From Iodobacter fluviatilis (GTDB taxonomy: Bacteria > Pseudomonadota > Gammaproteobacteria > Burkholderiales > Chitinibacteraceae), in contig NZ_CP025781.1 in the NCBI RefSeq assembly GCF_004194535.1, positions 2,666,001-2,730,000 of the forward strand: a DNA stretch of 64,000 nucleotides. Reading direction: 5' to 3'. How positions within the stretch are numbered: the first letter of the stretch is position 1; every line of letters starts with the position of its first letter. The translations under genes were made by a program, and so were the position numbers. Shown here piece after piece: positions 8,252-18,701 of the stretch. The notes below the pieces were generated by a model, which saw only the letters and a program-made list of their open reading frames with translations, was not told where the DNA came from and did no database searches.

Positions 8252-9046
8252 ATGGATAACGCTTCGTTTTATGAAATCAAGAAAAGCTCGGTATGGCTAT
8301 GGTCTGGCCTTGCGATCTCTATTCTTGCACACCTGTTATTCTTGTTGCTACCTGCTGCTGCGCCGCGTGCTTTGCCACAGCAGGGGGATTCATCGATTCA
8401 GCTGCAATTGCAGCCCAAGCCAGCAACTAAGGCTAAGCCACGCCCAACGCCAGAGCCTACCTTGGTACCTACCCCGCCACCGGTGATGACTAAAGCGCCA
8501 ACTAGAGTGCCCCAAAAGAAAGACTACTCAGTGCCTGCTCGCCCAGCAAGCGCCGTTGCAAGCAAGCAGCTAGCTACGAAAGAAGTGGTGATCGATGGCT
8601 TAGGGGACGCGTTGACGACTAATAAGCCACGCGAATTGATTACCCATTACGCCGATATCAAGCCTAAAGAAGATAGACAAGAAGATGGGGCTAATCGGGC
8701 GCAGCAAAGCGTGGATACACGTGCTTTATTTGCGATTTGGGAGCCACAAATTCGTCGCAAGGTAGAGCGTATCGGGCAAATGAATTTCCCTAAGGATGAA
8801 AATGGCCGCTCAATGTTTGGCACTTTGCAGTTTCGTCTGGTGCTTAACGGTGATGGCAATATCGCCGCACTGACACTAGAGCAAACCTCTGGCAACCCTG
8901 CTTTGGATGAAGCGGCTTTGCAGATTGTGCGCCGCTCAGCCACCTTTGGCCCCGTACCTCCGGCGCTTTTGGATAGAAATAACCAGATTATGCTGCTGCG
9001 CTACTATCAGTTTATTAATGAAAGAGCTGCTTGGGGGAGATCCTAG
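8252..9046 (+). CDS. TonB-like energy transducer protein
   Basis: Taken from the ATG at 8252 (264 residues; the frame is open from 8180). There is a short cytoplasmic start, one hydrophobic anchor (LAISILAHLLFLLLP), a proline/lysine-rich periplasmic stretch (KPRPTPEPTLVPTPPP) and a TonB-type C-terminal domain (FRLVLNGDGNIAALTLEQ, NPALDEAALQIVRRS, FGPVPPAL). TonB proteins couple inner-membrane proton motive force to outer-membrane receptors. No exbB/exbD or receptor lies nearby, so it must use partners encoded elsewhere, or it may be a TonB-domain paralogue with another task. The start is uncertain: 8180 and 8222 are alternatives and no strong ribosome site decides. Confidence 0.8.
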   Translation: MDNASFYEIKKSSVWLWSGLAISILAHLLFLLLPAAAPRALPQQGDSSIQLQLQPKPATKAKPRPTPEPTLVPTPPPVMTKAPTRVPQKKDYSVPARPASAVASKQLATKEVVIDGLGDALTTNKPRELITHYADIKPKEDRQEDGANRAQQSVDTRALFAIWEPQIRRKVERIGQMNFPKDENGRSMFGTLQFRLVLNGDGNIAALTLEQTSGNPALDEAALQIVRRSATFGPVPPALLDRNNQIMLLRYYQFINERAAWGRS

Positions 9047-9108
9047 GTTTTGGGGTATTGATCGCTGTGGCATGTTATCAAAGTGCCGCGTGCGATAAAC
9101 TGCAGGCG

Positions 9109-9133
9109 AAAAAAAACAGGCTGAACGCCTGTT
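9109..9133 (-). terminator. Intrinsic terminator of tRNA-Tyr
   Basis: On the minus strand the stem AACAGGC / GCCTGTT (9115-9121 with 9127-9133) is followed by a run of T's (complement of the A run from 9109). It lies 12 bases beyond the tRNA 3' end. Confidence 0.8.
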
Positions 9134-9144
9134 GATTTTGTTGC

Positions 9145-9230
9145 TGGTGGGGGGGGAAGGATTCGAACCTTCGAAGGCTTAGCCGCCGGATTTACAGTCC
9201 GGACCCGTTGACCGCTGGGGTAACCCCCCC
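9145..9230 (-). tRNA. tRNA-Tyr (GTA anticodon)
   Basis: 86 nt on the complement. The acceptor stem is GGGGGGG/CCCCCCC with discriminator A and encoded CCA (9145-9147). The anticodon loop CTGTAAA gives GTA, a long variable arm follows, and the T arm is GAAGGTTCGAATCCTTC. The long variable arm and length are normal for bacterial tRNA-Tyr. Confidence 0.96.
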
Positions 9231-9363
9231 ACAGAGGCCCGAATAGTACGATTCATCTGGCGGCTTGTCAACGCCCTTTCCGCAAATCAGTCATATTTTC
9301 TTCATAAAACGTTCTGGAATGGCTTAGACTGCCGCTGTCGAGTTTTTAGCTATAAAAAATATC

Positions 9364-9720
9364 ATGATGAAAAAAGCTTTAGGTGGCCTCGTTTATTCCA
9401 CCGAACACGGAACAATGTGCCCAGATTGCAGCCAGCCCAAAGACGCGTGCATTTGCAAAAAACAGCCGCGCCCAGCGGGTGATGGCGTTGTGCGCGTTTC
9501 TATGGAAACCAAGGGCCGCAAGGGTAAGGGCGTCACGTTGATCAAAGGTGTGCCTTTGGATGATGATGAATTAGCTGTGCTGGCTAAGCAGTTGCGCACC
9601 CGCTGCGGTTCAGGTGGCACGGTTAAAGACGGTGTGATCGAAGTGCAAGGGGACCATTGCGATGTGGTGCTGGAATTCTTAAAGCCTAAAGGCTGGGTGG
9701 TGAAGAGGGCGGGTGGCTAG
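9364..9720 (+). CDS. yciH: SUI1/eIF1-like translation initiation protein YciH
   Basis: 118 residues. A short N-terminal part has two CxxC-like pairs (MCPDCSQPKDACICKK). The SUI1 fold follows from about residue 40: TKGRKGKGVTLIKG, LAKQLRTRCGSGGTVKDG, IEVQGDHCDVVLEFLKPKGW. In E. coli YciH is an eIF1 homologue thought to affect start-site fidelity and stress translation. The start is MM at 9364/9367; no strong Shine-Dalgarno decides. It is monocistronic, behind tRNA-Tyr and before a repeat region. Confidence 0.9.
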   Translation: MMKKALGGLVYSTEHGTMCPDCSQPKDACICKKQPRPAGDGVVRVSMETKGRKGKGVTLIKGVPLDDDELAVLAKQLRTRCGSGGTVKDGVIEVQGDHCDVVLEFLKPKGWVVKRAGG

Positions 9721-9815
9721 GCTGTGTTTTTATGTAGGGCGGGTGAAACCCGCGAGCAATATTGGATAAATACGCGGGGTGCAGCCCATACGCGCTAACC
9801 AAAGTCAAAAAGATC

Positions 9816-10062
9816 TTTTTAGTGCCTTCGGCACGTTGATTTTGGAGCGGTGGCCACCGCGGGGGCGTTCTTTTCTTGAACGGCCAAGAAAAGAACCAAA
9901 GCCGCAACCTCAAAAACACGAAGGCCCCTTCGCTGCGGACAATCGAGTCGGCGGCGGGCGGGATTGGCTCGCTCCCTCGCTCCCAAGCGATCCCCCACCC
10001 CGCTTAGTCCTTGCTCCGGCGTGTTGCAAGGGGATTGTTAAGCCCCGAGCAAAGAGCGTGGT
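9816..10062 (+). repeat. Structured dispersed repeat, copy A
   Basis: First of three related units of about 250 bp (others at 11144 and 13774), all in the same orientation. Shared landmarks in order are TAGTGCCTTCGGCAC, a TTTCTTG-CAAGAAA hairpin, CACGAAGGCCCC, GCTGCGGACAATCG and AAGGGGATT-TAAGCCCC. Here the hairpin is a perfect 12-bp stem, 9867-9878 with 9885-9896. The rest of 9721-10237 holds a GGGCGGGTGAAACCCGC hairpin near 9737 and no convincing gene. Confidence 0.85.
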
Positions 10063-10237
10063 TGTTATGCTTTTTCGCTTTTGCTAATGAAAAACTAATT
10101 TGCTTAGTGTGTATGGGGTTTCACCCGCGCTACGAATATCTGCACAAGTCTCGTGCAAGTCGGGCGGGATCACTGAGTTGATTTAATTTAAAGCCTGATT
10201 TTCTCCGTGTTTCAAGGTTTGGGTTTATCCCGTATTT

Positions 10238-11107
10238 TTATTCCGCCAATAAGGCCGCTTTCAAGTATTCAATAAAGCGGCTGACTTTGGGCGGGATAAA
10301 GCGGCTGCGGGGCGCGATGGCCCAGATGCCGTCTGTGAGTGCAAAAGGCTCGAGCACGCTGATCAGCTGGCCGCTTTGCAAATATGTATCGACGTAATAA
10401 TCCGGCAATTGCACCAGCCCCAAGCCTTTTAAAGCCGCTTGCACTAGGCTGCCTCCGCTATTACAGCGCAAACGCCCGTTGACGGATATTTCGCGGTGTT
10501 GCGTGCCTTCCTTAAATCGCCACATATTCATCGCACCAATTAAGCATTGCTGCTGCTTTAGCTCGGCCAGCGTATGCGGTGTGCCGTGTTGATCTAAATA
10601 TTGCGGCGATGCGCATACATGGTGAATACGGCTGCCTAGCTGCGTCACCATCAGGGATGATTCATCCATCGGCCCCAGCCGAATGGCCAAGTCGATATGA
10701 TCTGCCACCAGATCGGCTTTGCGGTTATCAAGCAGTAATTCAGCATTGAGCTGGGGAAAGTCGATCAGGTATTGGTGCAAGATGGGCGCCACTACGGTTT
10801 CGCCGTAATAAACTGGCGCGGTGATACGCAATTTGCCTACGGGCTTATCTTGCGTTTGCAGTAGCGCCAGCTCGGCTTCGTGCAGGCCATCGAGTAGCGG
10901 GCGGCAGTATTGATAATAAAGCTGGCCTTGCTCGGTCAGGCTGACTTTACGTGTGGTGCGGTGCAATAAACGCGCGGCAAGGCGCTGCTCCAGTGCGCTG
11001 ACTTGGCGGCTAACCTGCGCCACTGACATCTCCAGCTTTTGCGCTGTTAGCGTAAAGCTTTGCGTTTCTGCCACGCTGATGAATTCAACAATTCCTTGCC
11101 ATTGCAT
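10238..11107 (-). CDS. LysR-family transcriptional regulator
   Basis: 289 residues with an N-terminal winged helix-turn-helix (residues 1-60: FISVAETQSFTLTAQKLEMS, VSRQVSALEQRL) and a periplasmic-binding-like effector domain (GKLRITAPVYYGETVVAPIL onward). LysR proteins bind upstream of their targets and switch with a small ligand. It is divergent from adhC but separated from it by 536 bp containing a repeat, so control of formaldehyde detoxification is possible but not shown. The effector region resembles the subgroup often annotated as AaeR/DmlR-like. The ligand is unknown. Confidence 0.9.
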   Translation of the reverse strand: MQWQGIVEFISVAETQSFTLTAQKLEMSVAQVSRQVSALEQRLAARLLHRTTRKVSLTEQGQLYYQYCRPLLDGLHEAELALLQTQDKPVGKLRITAPVYYGETVVAPILHQYLIDFPQLNAELLLDNRKADLVADHIDLAIRLGPMDESSLMVTQLGSRIHHVCASPQYLDQHGTPHTLAELKQQQCLIGAMNMWRFKEGTQHREISVNGRLRCNSGGSLVQAALKGLGLVQLPDYYVDTYLQSGQLISVLEPFALTDGIWAIAPRSRFIPPKVSRFIEYLKAALLAE

Positions 11108-11143
11108 GGTTTGATTCTCGGTTTAACTTAAGTCCAAAAACTA

Positions 11144-11395
11144 TTTTTAGTGCCTGCGGCACATTGATTTAGGCGCGGGCGTCCCGCTGGACCTTCCTTT
11201 CTTGCGCGGCCAAGAAACGAAGCCAAAGAAGGCCGCCCCGACCAGCACGAAGGCCCCTCACTGCGGATAATCGGCTCGGCGAAAAAGGCTGCTCGCTCGC
11301 TGCCTCGCTACCCCTTTTCCGAAACCCCGAGCCACTTATTCCTCGCTTCGGCGTGCTTCAAGGGGGGATTTAAGCCCCATGTCACGAGTCGCGAT
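11144..11395 (+). repeat. Structured dispersed repeat, copy B
   Basis: Same family as 9816 and 13774. The hairpin here is TTTCTTG (11198-11204) with CAAGAAA (11211-11217). The end AAGGGGGGATTTAAGCCCC is at 11360-11378. The sequence up to 11643 adds a CTCCGTGTTCTCTGG fragment near 11477 and an AT-rich stretch that probably holds the adhC promoter. No gene is visible in it. Confidence 0.82.
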
Positions 11396-11547
11396 AAAAA
11401 GTTAGTTCGCTGGGTTTGAAAACATTTAAAACCTATTTAAATATCGTAATTCAAAATCTATTTTTCTCCGTGAAACTCCGTGTTCTCTGGGGCCGAAGTG
11501 GTCAAGATTTGGGTTTTTTCGCTTGATGGGGTTCTCCCGCGTATTAA

Positions 11548-12762
<1,215 letters not shown>

Positions 12763-12791
12763 GGTTTTATCCGCGTATAAAAAGCCTAAGT

Positions 12792-12879
12792 TCTGTAGAC
12801 ACAGAGAAAAACGAATGAATTCTGAGTTTTTCTTAATGGTTTTCTCGCTGTTCTTCTTCGTGTTCTCTGTCTCTACAGA
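12792..12879 (+). repeat. Short inverted-end repeat (TCTGTAGACACAGAG family), copy 1
   Basis: 88 bp with ends TCTGTAGACACAGAG (12792-12806) and CTCTGTCTCTACAGA (12865-12879), inverted with one mismatch. A second copy with perfect ends is at 35008-35115. It lies between frmA and fghA, where it could fold into a long hairpin in a shared transcript. Confidence 0.8.
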
Positions 12880-12928
12880 TCTGTTTTAGGTTTTTTGTAT
12901 TTAGCTTTTGGATATTTAAAGGATGCTT

Positions 12929-13768
12929 ATGTCTCTGGAACTTATCAGCAGTAACCGCAGCTTTGGTGGCTGGCATAAACGTTATAAGCATCAGGCCAGC
13001 AGCACTTCGTGCGAGATGACGTTTGCGGTGTATTTGCCGCCGCAAACGGCTCAAGGTGGCAAGGTGCCGGTGGTTTATTGGCTATCTGGCCTGACCTGCA
13101 ATGACGAAAACTTTGCCACCAAAGCAGGTACGCAGCGGGTGGCGGCACAGTTGGGGATTGCTTTGGTCATGCCAGACACCAGCCCGCGCGGCAGTGAAGT
13201 CGCCGATGCGGGGCGTTATGATTTGGGGCAGGGCGCGGGCTTTTATGTGAATGCCACCGAGGCACCGTGGCAGCGGCATTACCAGATGTACGATTATATC
13301 GTCAGCGAATTGCCTGCTTTAATCGAAGGGCATTTTCCTGTAACGAATATAAAGTCCATTAGCGGGCATTCGATGGGTGGGCATGGCGCTTTGATGATTG
13401 CTTTAAAAAACCCGCAAGCCTATCGATCCGCCTCGGCTTTTGCTCCGATTGTGAATCCCGCCCAAGTACCTTGGGGTGAAACGGCGTTTAGTGAGTATCT
13501 GGGGGATGATAGAAATAAATGGCTGGCTTATGACAGCTGCCATTTAATGCAGCACGCAAGCCGAATGTTGCCGCTACTGATTGATCAGGGCGATCAAGAT
13601 AGCTTTATGCCACAGCAATTGCAGCCGGAGGCCTTAGAGAAAATCGCCTTGGCCAAACAATGGCCATTTACATTAAATATCCAGCCGGGCTACGACCACA
13701 GCTATTACTTTATCGCCAGCTTTATTGAAGCGCATTTACGTTTTCATGCGGATCATTTGGGGGTGTAG
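12929..13768 (+). CDS. fghA: S-formylglutathione hydrolase
   Basis: 279 residues from the ATG at 12929 (AAAGGA 8 bases upstream; an earlier in-frame ATG at 12923 overlaps that site). An alpha/beta hydrolase with nucleophile GHSMGGHGA, oxyanion segment [13 protein letters not shown] and catalytic acid/His region DQGDQDSF and [10 protein letters not shown]. It hydrolyses S-formylglutathione to formate and glutathione, the step after FrmA. It is the frmB/fghA/esterase D family. It is probably co-expressed with frmA, although a repeat lies between them. Confidence 0.95.
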   Translation: MSLELISSNRSFGGWHKRYKHQASSTSCEMTFAVYLPPQTAQGGKVPVVYWLSGLTCNDENFATKAGTQRVAAQLGIALVMPDTSPRGSEVADAGRYDLGQGAGFYVNATEAPWQRHYQMYDYIVSELPALIEGHFPVTNIKSISGHSMGGHGALMIALKNPQAYRSASAFAPIVNPAQVPWGETAFSEYLGDDRNKWLAYDSCHLMQHASRMLPLLIDQGDQDSFMPQQLQPEALEKIALAKQWPFTLNIQPGYDHSYYFIASFIEAHLRFHADHLGV

Positions 13769-13773
13769 TTCAG

Positions 13774-14020
13774 TTTTAGTGCCTTCGGCACGTTGGTTTT
13801 GGTGCGGGATCCCCGCTGGGACTCACTTTCTTGCTTCGCCAAGAAAGTAAGCAAAGAAGGCGACCCCACGAAACACGAAGGCCCCTGCGCTGCGGACAAT
13901 CGAGTCGGCGGCGGGCGGGATTGGCTCGTTCCTCGCTCCCTTGCCGAAACCCCGCCCCGCTTGTTCCTCTCTCCGGCGTGTTTCAAGGGGAGATTTAAGC
14001 CCCGTGCCACCAGCCGCTAT
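13774..14020 (+). repeat. Structured dispersed repeat, copy C
   Basis: Third copy, starting 6 bases after the fghA stop. The hairpin is ACTTTCTTG (13825-13833) with CAAGAAAGT (13840-13848), a stem different in sequence from copy A but still fully paired. The terminal AAGGGGAGATTTAAGCCCC ends near 14003. Between here and ppa lies only a CTCCGTGTTCTCCGTG fragment and a terminator. Confidence 0.85.
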
Positions 14021-14143
14021 ATGAATCCTTATTGCGGGGCTTTAAAATACTCAAAATCTACAAAACAACATAACTCAAGCCTTGTTTTTCTCCGTGTTCT
14101 CCGTGGTTCAATATTTGAGTTTTGTAAGCTAAAATTACAATAA

Positions 14144-14208
14144 AAAACGCGGGCCCCATCCACCCTTTAAGATCAATTATCTTGTAGGGTGGGTGAAACC
14201 CGCGTTTT
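14144..14208. terminator. Bidirectional hairpin downstream of ppa
   Basis: Long inverted repeat: AAAACGCGGG (14144-14153) and CCACCCT (14160-14166) pair with AGGGTGGG (14186-14193) and CCCGCGTTTT (14199-14208). It is one of several GTAGGGTGGG-type hairpins in the window, here placed as a terminator for the leftward ppa gene. Confidence 0.65.
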
Positions 14209-14242
14209 ATCGTGTATCTATCGGCAGGGTGCCGAGTATTTA

Positions 14243-14770
14243 TTACTTCTGTGCGCGATCGTAGCTTTCCATGATCTCAGCATGGGCTGCGGCTTTGTCG
14301 CCCCAACCCGTAATCTTCACCCACTTGCCTTTTTCTAAGTCTTTATAGTGCTCGAAGTAGTGTTTTACTTGAGCCAACAACAGTTCTGGCAGGTCTTCCA
14401 GTTTTTGGATGTGTGCATACATAGCACAAACTTTTTCTACGGGTACGGCAATCACTTTTGCGTCCATACCTGCTTCGTCTTCCATGCCCAATACGCCAAT
14501 CGCGCGGCATTTGATAACCATACCTGGCAGCAACGGGAATGGGGTGTGAACCAGCACATCCACAGGATCGCCATCTAGGGACAGGGTGTGCGGCACAAAG
14601 CCGTAGTTCATTGGGTAGGACATCGATGTGCCAACAAAACGATCGACAATGATAGCGCCCGATGCTTTATCGAATTCATATTTGATTGGGGGTGCATTAG
14701 CAGGGATTTCGATAATGACATTGAAATCGTTGGGTAAATCTTTGCCAGCGGCAATTTTGCTGATGTCCAT
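14243..14770 (-). CDS. ppa: Inorganic pyrophosphatase
   Basis: 175 residues from the ATG at 14770 ([13 protein letters not shown]), the normal family length; the seven codons upstream are not conserved. It hydrolyses pyrophosphate to two phosphates in the cytoplasm, pulling biosynthetic reactions forward. It has the family I signature DGDPVDVLV, plus [23 protein letters not shown] and [11 protein letters not shown]. It is monocistronic, divergent from the pat-like gene with start codons about 150 bp apart. Confidence 0.96.
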   Translation of the reverse strand: MDISKIAAGKDLPNDFNVIIEIPANAPPIKYEFDKASGAIIVDRFVGTSMSYPMNYGFVPHTLSLDGDPVDVLVHTPFPLLPGMVIKCRAIGVLGMEDEAGMDAKVIAVPVEKVCAMYAHIQKLEDLPELLLAQVKHYFEHYKDLEKGKWVKITGWGDKAAAHAEIMESYDRAQK

Positions 14771-14922
14771 TGGATGATTCCATAGTTTCAATTGAGAACG
14801 GCGGCAATTATAAAGCCTGCAGCTCTGCCATGTACAAATGCTTATGCATAAAAGTCATAGCTACGCAGCAGCCAACACTTTGGCGGTATACACTACGGTC
14901 AATCTTTTATGATTTGACTGCG

Positions 14923-17604
14923 ATGAAGCCACATTATCTTTCCCCATTATTTGATCCGCGCTCTATAGCCGTGATTGGTGCCTCTGAAACGCTAGGGGCG
15001 GTAGGCACAACTGTCTTTGCCAATGTACTGGAGGGGGGGTATGGCGGTAAATTATTCCCTGTTAATTTACATCGCGAGCAGGTCTTGGGTATTGCCGCGT
15101 TTAAATCGATTGCCAAAGTGCCAATGGTGGTGGATTTAGCCATCATTACAACTCCGGCGAAAACGCTGCCTGATTTAATAGAAGAGTGTGGCAAAAAAGG
15201 CATAAAAGCCGCCGTAATTATGTCGTGCGATTTTGTGGGCACAGATAAAAAAAGCCAGCTTCTGCTCGATAAAATCATGGAGCGTGCACGGCATTATGGC
15301 CTGAGGATTATTGGCCCAACGGTATTTGGCCTGTGCCGCGTTAGCTCCAAGCTGATGGCTGGCAATTATCAAGGCAAGCTTAAAAACGGCAGCATGGCGC
15401 TGGTGTCGCAGTCTTCATCAATTACCTCTGCGATTTTAGATTGGGCTGAATCGCATGATGTAGGGTTTTCATCGGTGGTGTCCTTAGGCACAGCGGTGGA
15501 TGTGGATGTGGGCGAGGTGCTCGATTACCTAGTGGCAGATCCTAAAACGCAAAGTATTTTGCTGTATATCGAAGATTTACAAGAGGCGCGCACCTTTATG
15601 TCGGCGGTGCGGGCTGCTGCACGTTCCAAACCGGTGATGGCGCTGAAAGTCGGCCGCTATAACGATAACTCGGTAGCGCATGGTCGTACCCATTCTGAGC
15701 GTTTAATTGGCCGTGATGATGTGTTTGATGCGGCGCTGAAACGCGCTGGTGTGCTGCGTTTGCGTTCAATGAATCAGCTCTTTACCGCAGCCAAAGTGCT
15801 GAATGGCACTTTTAAAACCAAGGGCCGCCGTCTTGCGATTGTTACCAACGGCATTGGTGCGGGCATGATGGCGGTAGATAGAGCGCGCGATTTACACGTG
15901 GAGCTGCCTGAATTAACCGCTGGCACGGTCGCTTGGTTGACAAAAAACCTACCCGCGCAGGCGCGGCGAAATAATCCAGTGGATATTCTGGGCGATGCAT
16001 CCCCTGAGCGCTTTAAGCTAGTGGCAGAGGCCTTGCTGGCGGACGCTAATATTGACGGTGTGTTGGTGGTATTTACCCCGCAAGCGGGTACCGATCATTT
16101 ACGCACTGCCGAAGCCATGATTGCGCTGAAAAAAACCAGCGATAAACCGCTGTTGATGGCGTGGATAGGCGGCAAGAAAGTCGATGCCAGTCGTAAATTA
16201 TTAAATAAGGCCGGTTGCGCTAGTTTTTCTGCACCAGAGCACGCCGTAGAGGTGTTTTATTCTTTAGCTGCTTGGCAGCATAACCAGCAGCTCTTGTTAC
16301 AAACGCCTGCACCGCTTGGTGAGTGGATTGCGCCAGATATGGAAACGGCGCGCATGGTGATTGATAACGCGCTGGCTTCAGGGCGCAGCATGCTCGATGA
16401 AATCGAATCTAAGGCCGTGCTGCGGGCATTTCATATTCCAGTTGCGCTCACTGTAAGGGCCAATAGCGCCGATGATGCGGTAAACGCTGCCATGGGGATG
16501 GGCCTGCCGGTGGTGCTGAAAATAGACGCCATTGATGTGATGCACAAAACGGATATAGACGGTGTAGTGCTCAATCTAAACAGCCTAATTAGCGTGGCCA
16601 CTGAGGCGAATAAAATGCTGAGCCGTGCGCATGATCGCTTAGGTGTAGAGCGGGTGCGTGGGTTAACGGTACAACCCATGCATGGCAAAAAAAATGCGCG
16701 TGAGTTGATGGTTGGGGTGGTCAGTGATTCGGCATTTGGCCCAGTTATCAGCTTTGGTGCGGGCGGGATTGCGGTTGAAGTATTTAATGACATTGCAGTT
16801 TCTTTGCCGCCGCTCAATGGTTATCTGGCCGAGAATTTAATCCGCCGTACCCGCATAAAAAAAATGCTTGCACCGTTTAGAAACCAGCCTGCGGTGGATA
16901 TCGAGGCGGTTAAAAATGTGCTATTGCGTGTTTCTGAGATGGTTTGTGAGCTGCCGCAGATTCAGCAGCTGGATATTAACCCGCTGGTCGCCGATGAAAA
17001 CGGCGTGATCGCCGTTGATGCAAGTATTATTGTGGGGGCCGTGGATAGCAAAGCCCGCCGCTACGCGCATATGGCGATTCATCCCTATCCATCACATCTA
17101 ATGCAGCTTACTCAGTTAAAAACCGGTATGCCGATGGTGTTACGGCCTATCCGTCCTGAGGATGCAGAGCTGCTGATCCAGTTTGTGAGTCGTTTATCGG
17201 ATGAAACACGTTACAACCGCTATATGAGCGTGCTTAAGTCCCTGCCGCAAAGTCTGCTGGCGCGCTTTACCCACCTAGATTACGCCAGAGAAATGGCCAT
17301 TGCCGCGACGGTGCAGGCAGGGCAGGGTGAGCAAATTATTGGCGTGGCACGCTTTACTGCCAATCCAGATAAAGATAGCTGCGAATTTGCAGTGGTGATC
17401 GATGATGCTTGGCAGGGTAAGGGCTTGGGCAACCGCCTGATGGAAGCACTATTTACCGCCGCACGGGATATGGGTATTTCGGTGATCGAGGGTGAAGTGC
17501 TAAGTAGCAATAAGACCATGCTGGCGTTTATGAAATACCTTGGTTTCACCATTCAGACCCATCCTGAGGATAATGGTCTGAAGTGGGTAGTGAAAATGCT
17601 GTAA
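14923..17604 (+). CDS. Pat-like protein lysine acetyltransferase (acyl-CoA synthetase-like plus GNAT)
   Basis: 893 residues from the ATG at 14923 (MKPHYLSPLFDPRSIAVIGA). The order of domains is a CoA-binding Rossmann fold (about 10-130), a succinyl-CoA-ligase-like region (150-450), an ATP-grasp domain (about 480-700, with LPVVLKIDAIDVMHKTDIDG) and a C-terminal GNAT acetyltransferase (about 735-893, with AWQGKGLGNRLMEAL). This is the YfiQ/Pat layout, in which the GNAT domain acetylates lysines of enzymes such as acetyl-CoA synthetase and the NDP-forming part senses ligand. The ORF is open further upstream to 14770, but that part would overlap ppa and is unlike the family. Confidence 0.9.
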   Translation: MKPHYLSPLFDPRSIAVIGASETLGAVGTTVFANVLEGGYGGKLFPVNLHREQVLGIAAFKSIAKVPMVVDLAIITTPAKTLPDLIEECGKKGIKAAVIMSCDFVGTDKKSQLLLDKIMERARHYGLRIIGPTVFGLCRVSSKLMAGNYQGKLKNGSMALVSQSSSITSAILDWAESHDVGFSSVVSLGTAVDVDVGEVLDYLVADPKTQSILLYIEDLQEARTFMSAVRAAARSKPVMALKVGRYNDNSVAHGRTHSERLIGRDDVFDAALKRAGVLRLRSMNQLFTAAKVLNGTFKTKGRRLAIVTNGIGAGMMAVDRARDLHVELPELTAGTVAWLTKNLPAQARRNNPVDILGDASPERFKLVAEALLADANIDGVLVVFTPQAGTDHLRTAEAMIALKKTSDKPLLMAWIGGKKVDASRKLLNKAGCASFSAPEHAVEVFYSLAAWQHNQQLLLQTPAPLGEWIAPDMETARMVIDNALASGRSMLDEIESKAVLRAFHIPVALTVRANSADDAVNAAMGMGLPVVLKIDAIDVMHKTDIDGVVLNLNSLISVATEANKMLSRAHDRLGVERVRGLTVQPMHGKKNARELMVGVVSDSAFGPVISFGAGGIAVEVFNDIAVSLPPLNGYLAENLIRRTRIKKMLAPFRNQPAVDIEAVKNVLLRVSEMVCELPQIQQLDINPLVADENGVIAVDASIIVGAVDSKARRYAHMAIHPYPSHLMQLTQLKTGMPMVLRPIRPEDAELLIQFVSRLSDETRYNRYMSVLKSLPQSLLARFTHLDYAREMAIAATVQAGQGEQIIGVARFTANPDKDSCEFAVVIDDAWQGKGLGNRLMEALFTAARDMGISVIEGEVLSSNKTMLAFMKYLGFTIQTHPEDNGLKWVVKML

Positions 17605-17615
17605 AAAGGCGGCCT

Positions 17616-17894
17616 ATGACAACAATAACCTGTAGTACTTGCAAAGCCTGTTGCTGCCAGCTAGAAGTGATGCTTATCGCTGGTGACGACGATGTGCCGC
17701 CGCAATATATTGAACAAGACGCATGGGGCGGCGAGATTATGCATCGCCTTAGCGATGGCTGGTGCGCAGCGCTAAATCGGCAAACCATGCTTTGTACGAT
17801 TTACGAGCAAAGGCCATGGATTTGCCGTGAGTATGAAGCGGGTGATTTTGATTGCATGGAGCAGAGAAAGCGTATTCCTTTGCTGCAAATTTAG
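17616..17894 (+). CDS. Small YkgJ-type cysteine-cluster protein
   Basis: 92 residues starting 11 bases after the pat stop, with GGCGGCC just upstream. Clustered cysteines CSTCKACCCQ near the start and DGWCAALNRQTMLCTIYEQ with RPWICREYEAGDFDC resemble the YkgJ/UPF0153 zinc- or iron-binding family, whose function is unknown. It is likely translated from the pat transcript. Confidence 0.82.
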   Translation: MTTITCSTCKACCCQLEVMLIAGDDDVPPQYIEQDAWGGEIMHRLSDGWCAALNRQTMLCTIYEQRPWICREYEAGDFDCMEQRKRIPLLQI

Positions 17895-17906
17895 CGCCTG
17901 CTCGCG

Positions 17907-18494
17907 TTAATCCTGAGGCAAGCTTTTTTCGACGCGCTGGTCTGGGATAAACCAAATCACCGCCACCGCAATATAAAGACCGATTGCAATCCATCTACTG
18001 ACAAACGCAAGAGGAATCGCCGCCGCGTATAAAGTAACTGATAGCTTGCCTTTTCTATCTTTGCCCATTGCAATCGCCAATGGTGATTCATAGCCATGAA
18101 TCTTAATCAAAATATGCATCATAATTGGCCAAGCAATGCCTGCCATCAATAGCACCACACCATAAAGCGCCACGGACAGAGGGGAGAAATGGCTTTCCTG
18201 CATCCAGCCCGTGGTGACCGGAATTAACGACAGCCAGAAAAGCAGGTGTAGATTGGCCCAAAGCACGCTGCCATTAATTCTCTGCACCATATGGAATAAA
18301 TGGTGATGATTATTCCAGTAAATCCCTACCATGATAAAGCTAAAGATATAACCCAAAAAAATGGGGATCATTGGCAAAAGCACGCGGGCATCTTCGCCAT
18401 GCGGCACTTTTAATTCTAATACCATGATGGTGATAATAATGGCGATCACCCCATCACTAAACGCCTCCAAACGTGTCTTCCCGATTGCCCCCAT
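17907..18494 (-). CDS. TMEM175/DUF1211-family membrane protein
   Basis: 195 residues from the ATG at 18494 (AAGGGGG 4-5 bases upstream supports it). It has about six hydrophobic segments and the hallmark RLEAFSDGVIAIIITIMVLE near the N-terminus, the RxxxFSDG motif of bacterial TMEM175-type potassium channels. NNHHHLFHMV follows helix 2. Predicted to form a K+ leak channel in the inner membrane; the role in bacteria is poorly known. It converges on the cysteine-cluster gene with a 12-bp gap. Confidence 0.85.
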   Translation of the reverse strand: MGAIGKTRLEAFSDGVIAIIITIMVLELKVPHGEDARVLLPMIPIFLGYIFSFIMVGIYWNNHHHLFHMVQRINGSVLWANLHLLFWLSLIPVTTGWMQESHFSPLSVALYGVVLLMAGIAWPIMMHILIKIHGYESPLAIAMGKDRKGKLSVTLYAAAIPLAFVSRWIAIGLYIAVAVIWFIPDQRVEKSLPQD

Positions 18495-18701
18495 GATTTC
18501 CCCCTTATTTGTATATTGAAATGTCATTCTAGCTGGATTTCATTTTCCCAGCCTAGCCTAACTAGTGGTTTGCTATAGTTTTACTCAATAGTATTTAACA
18601 ATGTTAATTATTTAAACTATCAATTAGACCTCAGTGAGTAGGGGCGTTAAGATGACTTCACTGCTTCACAAACAACACATTCACTAGCTAGGAGTAACAC
18701 C

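Noticed and set aside
9779-10087. A 102-codon frame over repeat copy A, and similar frames over copy C (both strands)
   Set aside because: The other copies carry different frames and stops, so these are products of a GC-rich repeat, not genes.
18570-18640. Possible OxyR operator upstream of ahpC (scattered ATAG and CTAT-like bases)
   Set aside because: The spacing does not match the four ATAG/CTAT elements of the known motif, and the region is AT-rich enough to give such matches by chance.
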